Positions 4,968 to 7,321 of a stretch of DNA of 7,321 nucleotides are shown here, in pieces (position 1 is the stretch's first letter; each line of letters starts with the position of its first letter). Made by a program: the position numbers and the translations under genes. The notes under the pieces are model-generated. The model saw nothing but the letters and a program-made list of their open reading frames with translations, did not search any database and was not told the DNA's origin. The DNA comes from Kangiellaceae bacterium (lineage in GTDB: Bacteria; Pseudomonadota; Gammaproteobacteria; Enterobacterales; Kangiellaceae). Location: the NCBI GenBank assembly GCA_030590405.1, contig JAUUYO010000172.1:1-7321 (forward strand), written 5' to 3'.

Positions 4968-4977
4968 CGCTTTTTTT
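4949..4977 (-). terminator. Intrinsic terminator of the coiled-coil gene, symmetric on both strands
   Basis: A perfect 14-bp inverted repeat around a single central A: seven A, GCGACTT, A, AAGTCGC, seven T. On the minus strand the stem GCGACTT/AAGTCGC is followed by seven U, starting 19 nt after the coiled-coil gene's stop codon. It is equally good in the plus direction, so it also blocks antisense transcription coming out of rnpB. Confidence 0.9.
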
Positions 4978-4995
4978 ATAAATTCAACCGAAACA

Positions 4996-5820
4996 TTATT
5001 TTCGTTTAGTTTTCTTACGAGCGGGCTTTTTCTTTTTCGCAGATTTAGCGCCTTTGTTAGAATCGTCATCCTTTTCTTCGTCTTCTTTACCAGCCAGTTT
5101 TTCAATAGCTTCAAGTAGATCTTCGTCCAGGGCTGGGACTTTATCAAGGGTCTTTTTATCTTCAACCAGGTCTTTTAATTGATCATATTGCCCTTCACTA
5201 AAGGTTTTTAGCTCACGCGTTTGCTCAACTAAGGTAGCACACTGGGCAAGAGAATCTTCCAGGTCTTTAAAATCTTGTTCTGCTTTTTGTCGGTCCTTCT
5301 TTTGCTTTCTGGCATCTTCTTCGGCTTTTTTGCGAAGATTCGATTCGTCCATTTTTTCTTTCTTTAAAGCCTTTAATTTCTTAATCACGTTTTCAGGCGA
5401 ATCGTGCAGAACTTTTTTAATTTGCTTGAGAGCTTTATCTTTCTCGACAATTTCCGCTTTGGCTTTTTTAAGCGCATCAGCATTGGCTTCACGACCAGCA
5501 TTAACCCGATGATCTGCCGCTTGTTTGCCTTCATGAGCTTTTTCAGCTTCATCCATCGCTTTAGTATGGGCAATGTCACTTGCCTTAACCTTTGCCTGCA
5601 TTTCAGAAATCGCTTTGTGAGCATCGGTTTTCGCTTTTTCAACGATTGCATCCGCCTCAGTCGCACGCTTAGTGGCGCTTTCAAAGGCTTCTTTGATTTC
5701 ATCCATGCTGCATTCTGATTTGATACCAAGAGCATCAGCTGCGGCTCCAATTAACATTTGCTTGCTAATTGCTAAGTCTTTCCAAACCTCTAACTGTAAC
5801 TCTAATTCCTCACGATCCAC
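4996..5820 (-). CDS. Coiled-coil protein with lysine-rich C-terminal tail, function unknown
   Basis: I recognise the N-terminus (DREELELQLEVWKDLAISKQ) as typical of conserved hypothetical proteins in gammaproteobacteria, but know no function. The product is 274 aa, with no signal peptide or membrane segment. Residues 1-45 look like a small helical domain; about 45-220 is almost continuous charged helix rich in A, K, E and Q, a predicted coiled coil, with only C194 in a break near LAQCATLVEQ; 225-243 is a short hydrophobic-acidic stretch; 245-254 is very acidic (KEDEEKDDD); 257-274 is a basic tail (AKKKKPARKKTKRK) like those of nucleic-acid-binding or histone-H1-like bacterial proteins. DNA or RNA binding is therefore possible but only inferred. 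The start is GTG at 5820 with GAGGA 7 nt upstream. It has its own candidate promoter and terminator, so it is likely a single-gene unit upstream of rnpB. Confidence 0.85.
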   Translation of the reverse strand: MDREELELQLEVWKDLAISKQMLIGAAADALGIKSECSMDEIKEAFESATKRATEADAIVEKAKTDAHKAISEMQAKVKASDIAHTKAMDEAEKAHEGKQAADHRVNAGREANADALKKAKAEIVEKDKALKQIKKVLHDSPENVIKKLKALKKEKMDESNLRKKAEEDARKQKKDRQKAEQDFKDLEDSLAQCATLVEQTRELKTFSEGQYDQLKDLVEDKKTLDKVPALDEDLLEAIEKLAGKEDEEKDDDSNKGAKSAKKKKPARKKTKRK

Positions 5821-5879
5821 TCAAATATCCTCTTAGGTTATTCACAAAAATAATTAATTGCTCAAAATTTAGGCGGGGG

Positions 5880-5908
5880 ATGATACCAAAAGTGGTTGTT
5901 GCTGGCTA
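5880..5908 (-). promoter_or_regulatory. Candidate promoter of the coiled-coil gene
   Basis: On the minus strand TGG-TATCAT (extended -10; hexamer 5885-5880) with TAGCCA (5908-5903) as a 4/6 match to the -35 consensus at 17-bp spacing. A GC-rich stretch CCCCCGCC follows. The predicted start is about 50 nt before the GTG codon. Found by eye; no other good candidate in the 189-bp gap after the kinase gene. Confidence 0.5.
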
Positions 5909-6009
5909 GCATATCAGGCCATAGAATCAAACAAATTGATGATATTTTTACTAAATACAGGGTATTTTTGGATTTACACCTAAAAAAGTGATTTATGATG
6001 CTAATTATC

Positions 6010-7321
6010 TTAATCAGCTCTGGAAAAGCTGACAATGAATTCAGCACCTGGTTTACGACTACAGACTGTTATTTTTGCCCCCATAGCGACGACTAATTCT
6101 TTTACTAGTGCCAAACCGATCCCAGTACCAGCCACTTCACGAGTTAATTCATTACCACTTCGATAAAATAAATCAAAAACCTGATTGATGTGCTCTTTGG
6201 ATATGCCAGGGCCAAAATCTCTCACTGAGACATCTATTCGTTTTTTACTGCTCAAAGTAAATTGAATATCGATATGTTTTGGCTCCGCTTTAGCGGAATA
6301 TTTTATGGCGTTGTCGACCAGGTTGATAATAATTTGCACGAAAGCATCTGAGTCGACTGTTAACGATAAGGCTCTCAATTGCGGATCAACCGATATTTGC
6401 AAAGAAAATTCACTTTGTGCGATTTGTGAATCGACTTTTGAACGAATAAGACTCACCAATTCTGAAATTTCAACCTCAACGAGATTGAGGTCGAGTGCAT
6501 TATGACTGACTTTTGAAATTTGCAATACGTTGGCGATCAGCCGTGAGAGCCGCTCCGATTCGGTATAAATATAATCATAATATTCTTCCTTTTTTTCATC
6601 ACTCACCCAACCCTGTTTGAGAATTTCACCATACATCCGAATGGAAGTTAACGGCGTTTTTAACTCATGACTAACGGAAGAAACAAAATCTTGCTGTTGC
6701 TGGACTAAGTTGGATTGCCTAAGGGTTAACCGGTAGAGAAAATAGGTTCCAAGGATCAGGATTAAAATGAGACTGCCAGCAACCATTTTGATAAAAGCAG
6801 CACCAACACCGATCGGCATGTGGATCACTCTGAAATCCAGAGAAAATTGAGCAAAGGGTTCAGTTAAGCTAATCACCGATAATACTTCATCTTGCATCGG
6901 TTGATGGGAGCTGGTCGAGTAGCTTTTAGCTTTTGCTTGCCCATTATAGGTTTTAATTAACTCAGCGGCATAATAGACTTTCAGACTTGCCACATCAGAC
7001 AATGGCGACTGTTGGTAGAGTTTTTTTATTGCAACATCCAGAAAGTTTTGTGCAGATAAAACAGCTCCCTGGATCACTCGCCGGTTATTCCTCCAGACTT
7101 GTCGATAAACTACAAAATGACCACTTTCGAGTAAACTAAATTTAAAAGGTTCTATCTCACTTTCAAATAATTTTATTTGAATTTGATCTTGCTCCAGTCG
7201 CTCTGATGTTTTTTCCTGCTGAGCCAATGACTGCTGTGGGCTGTATTTTTTTTCTGTGCGGCTCTTGCGGGTTTCAGCGCGAGAGGGGGAGCGAGTTTGA
7301 TATTGATTAGGCGATGAAATC
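6010..7321 (-). CDS. Membrane sensor histidine kinase, N-terminus outside the window
   Basis: A two-component sensor kinase that autophosphorylates on histidine and passes the phosphate to a response regulator, which is not in this window. The frame is open up to position 7320; the first possible start inside it (TTG at 7227) has no support, so the gene continues beyond the edge and any first membrane segment is unseen. Counting from codon 7227 as 1: residues 20-135 form a probable periplasmic sensor region of no family I recognise; 141-166 is a membrane segment; H187 in FVSSVSHELKTPLTS is the phosphoacceptor (HisKA); the ATPase has the N box IINLVDNAIKYS (300-311), G1 DFGPGIS (337-343), F box VFDLFYRSGNEL (350-361) and G2 GTGIGLALVKEL (367-378). 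About 30 residues before 7227 are rich in S, R, Q and K and look disordered. All catalytic motifs seem intact. The TAA stop is 189 nt from the next gene. Confidence 0.93.
   Translation of the reverse strand, partial: ISSPNQYQTRSPSRAETRKSRTEKKYSPQQSLAQQEKTSERLEQDQIQIKLFESEIEPFKFSLLESGHFVVYRQVWRNNRRVIQGAVLSAQNFLDVAIKKLYQQSPLSDVASLKVYYAAELIKTYNGQAKAKSYSTSSHQPMQDEVLSVISLTEPFAQFSLDFRVIHMPIGVGAAFIKMVAGSLILILILGTYFLYRLTLRQSNLVQQQQDFVSSVSHELKTPLTSIRMYGEILKQGWVSDEKKEEYYDYIYTESERLSRLIANVLQISKVSHNALDLNLVEVEISELVSLIRSKVDSQIAQSEFSLQISVDPQLRALSLTVDSDAFVQIIINLVDNAIKYSAKAEPKHIDIQFTLSSKKRIDVSVRDFGPGISKEHINQVFDLFYRSGNELTREVAGTGIGLALVKELVVAMGAKITVCSRKPGAEFIVSFSRAD

Noticed and set aside
5385..5750. Lysine-rich 121-aa frame inside the coiled-coil gene
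   Set aside because: It is an out-of-frame shadow of the A/K/E-rich coding sequence with no start signals of its own.
5862..6047. 61-aa minus-strand frame overlapping the kinase gene's 3' end
   Set aside because: It overlaps the kinase in another frame, lacks a ribosome-binding site and contains the candidate promoter of the next gene.
7228..7321. Treating the kinase as complete with a TTG start at 7227
   Set aside because: The frame stays open to the window edge, and the start lacks a ribosome-binding site; a sensor kinase of this type should have a further N-terminal membrane segment.

Overview
This is a 7.3 kb piece of a chromosome, about 40% G+C by eye, from a gammaproteobacterium. The basis is the gene order mraZ-rsmH-ftsL-ftsI with gammaproteobacterial-looking proteins and a class A RNase P RNA that follows the E. 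coli sequence almost end to end. The exact genus cannot be read from the sequence; a marine AT-rich lineage is only a guess. Every gene I can support is on the minus strand, so the order of transcription runs from high to low coordinates.

Layout in that order. (1) 7321-6010: a membrane sensor histidine kinase whose frame is still open at the window edge. (2) 5820-4996: a conserved-looking but unassigned coiled-coil protein with a lysine-rich tail, with its own candidate promoter and a terminator (4949-4977). (3) 4931-4545: rnpB, whose promoter is packed against and partly inside that terminator. (4) 4544-2505: an accessory-looking segment holding one gene, a soluble chemoreceptor with a C-terminal zinc-binding CZB domain (4104-3010), flanked by repeats: four 18-bp tandem copies, a perfect 17-bp-arm hairpin, a (TTGG)7 tract, and a ribosome-binding site leading into a 12-codon ORF. 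(5) 2504-1: the start of the division and cell-wall (dcw) cluster, with a strong sigma70-type promoter, a ladder of GTG motifs at exact 10-bp spacing that fits a MraZ operator, then mraZ, rsmH, ftsL and the first 161 codons of ftsI.

The dcw genes make one operon. MraZ is the operon regulator, RsmH methylates 16S rRNA, FtsL is a divisome scaffold and FtsI is the septal transpeptidase. mraZ/rsmH and rsmH/ftsL are separated by only 3-4 nt, but the ftsL-ftsI gap is 85 nt and is mostly a 7-bp repeat present seven times.

I did not find a convincing new multi-gene system. The observations most worth follow-up are regulatory or structural: the MraZ-like operator ladder, the heptamer repeat in front of an essential division gene, the insertion of a chemoreceptor between rnpB and mraZ, and the terminator/promoter overlap at rnpB.
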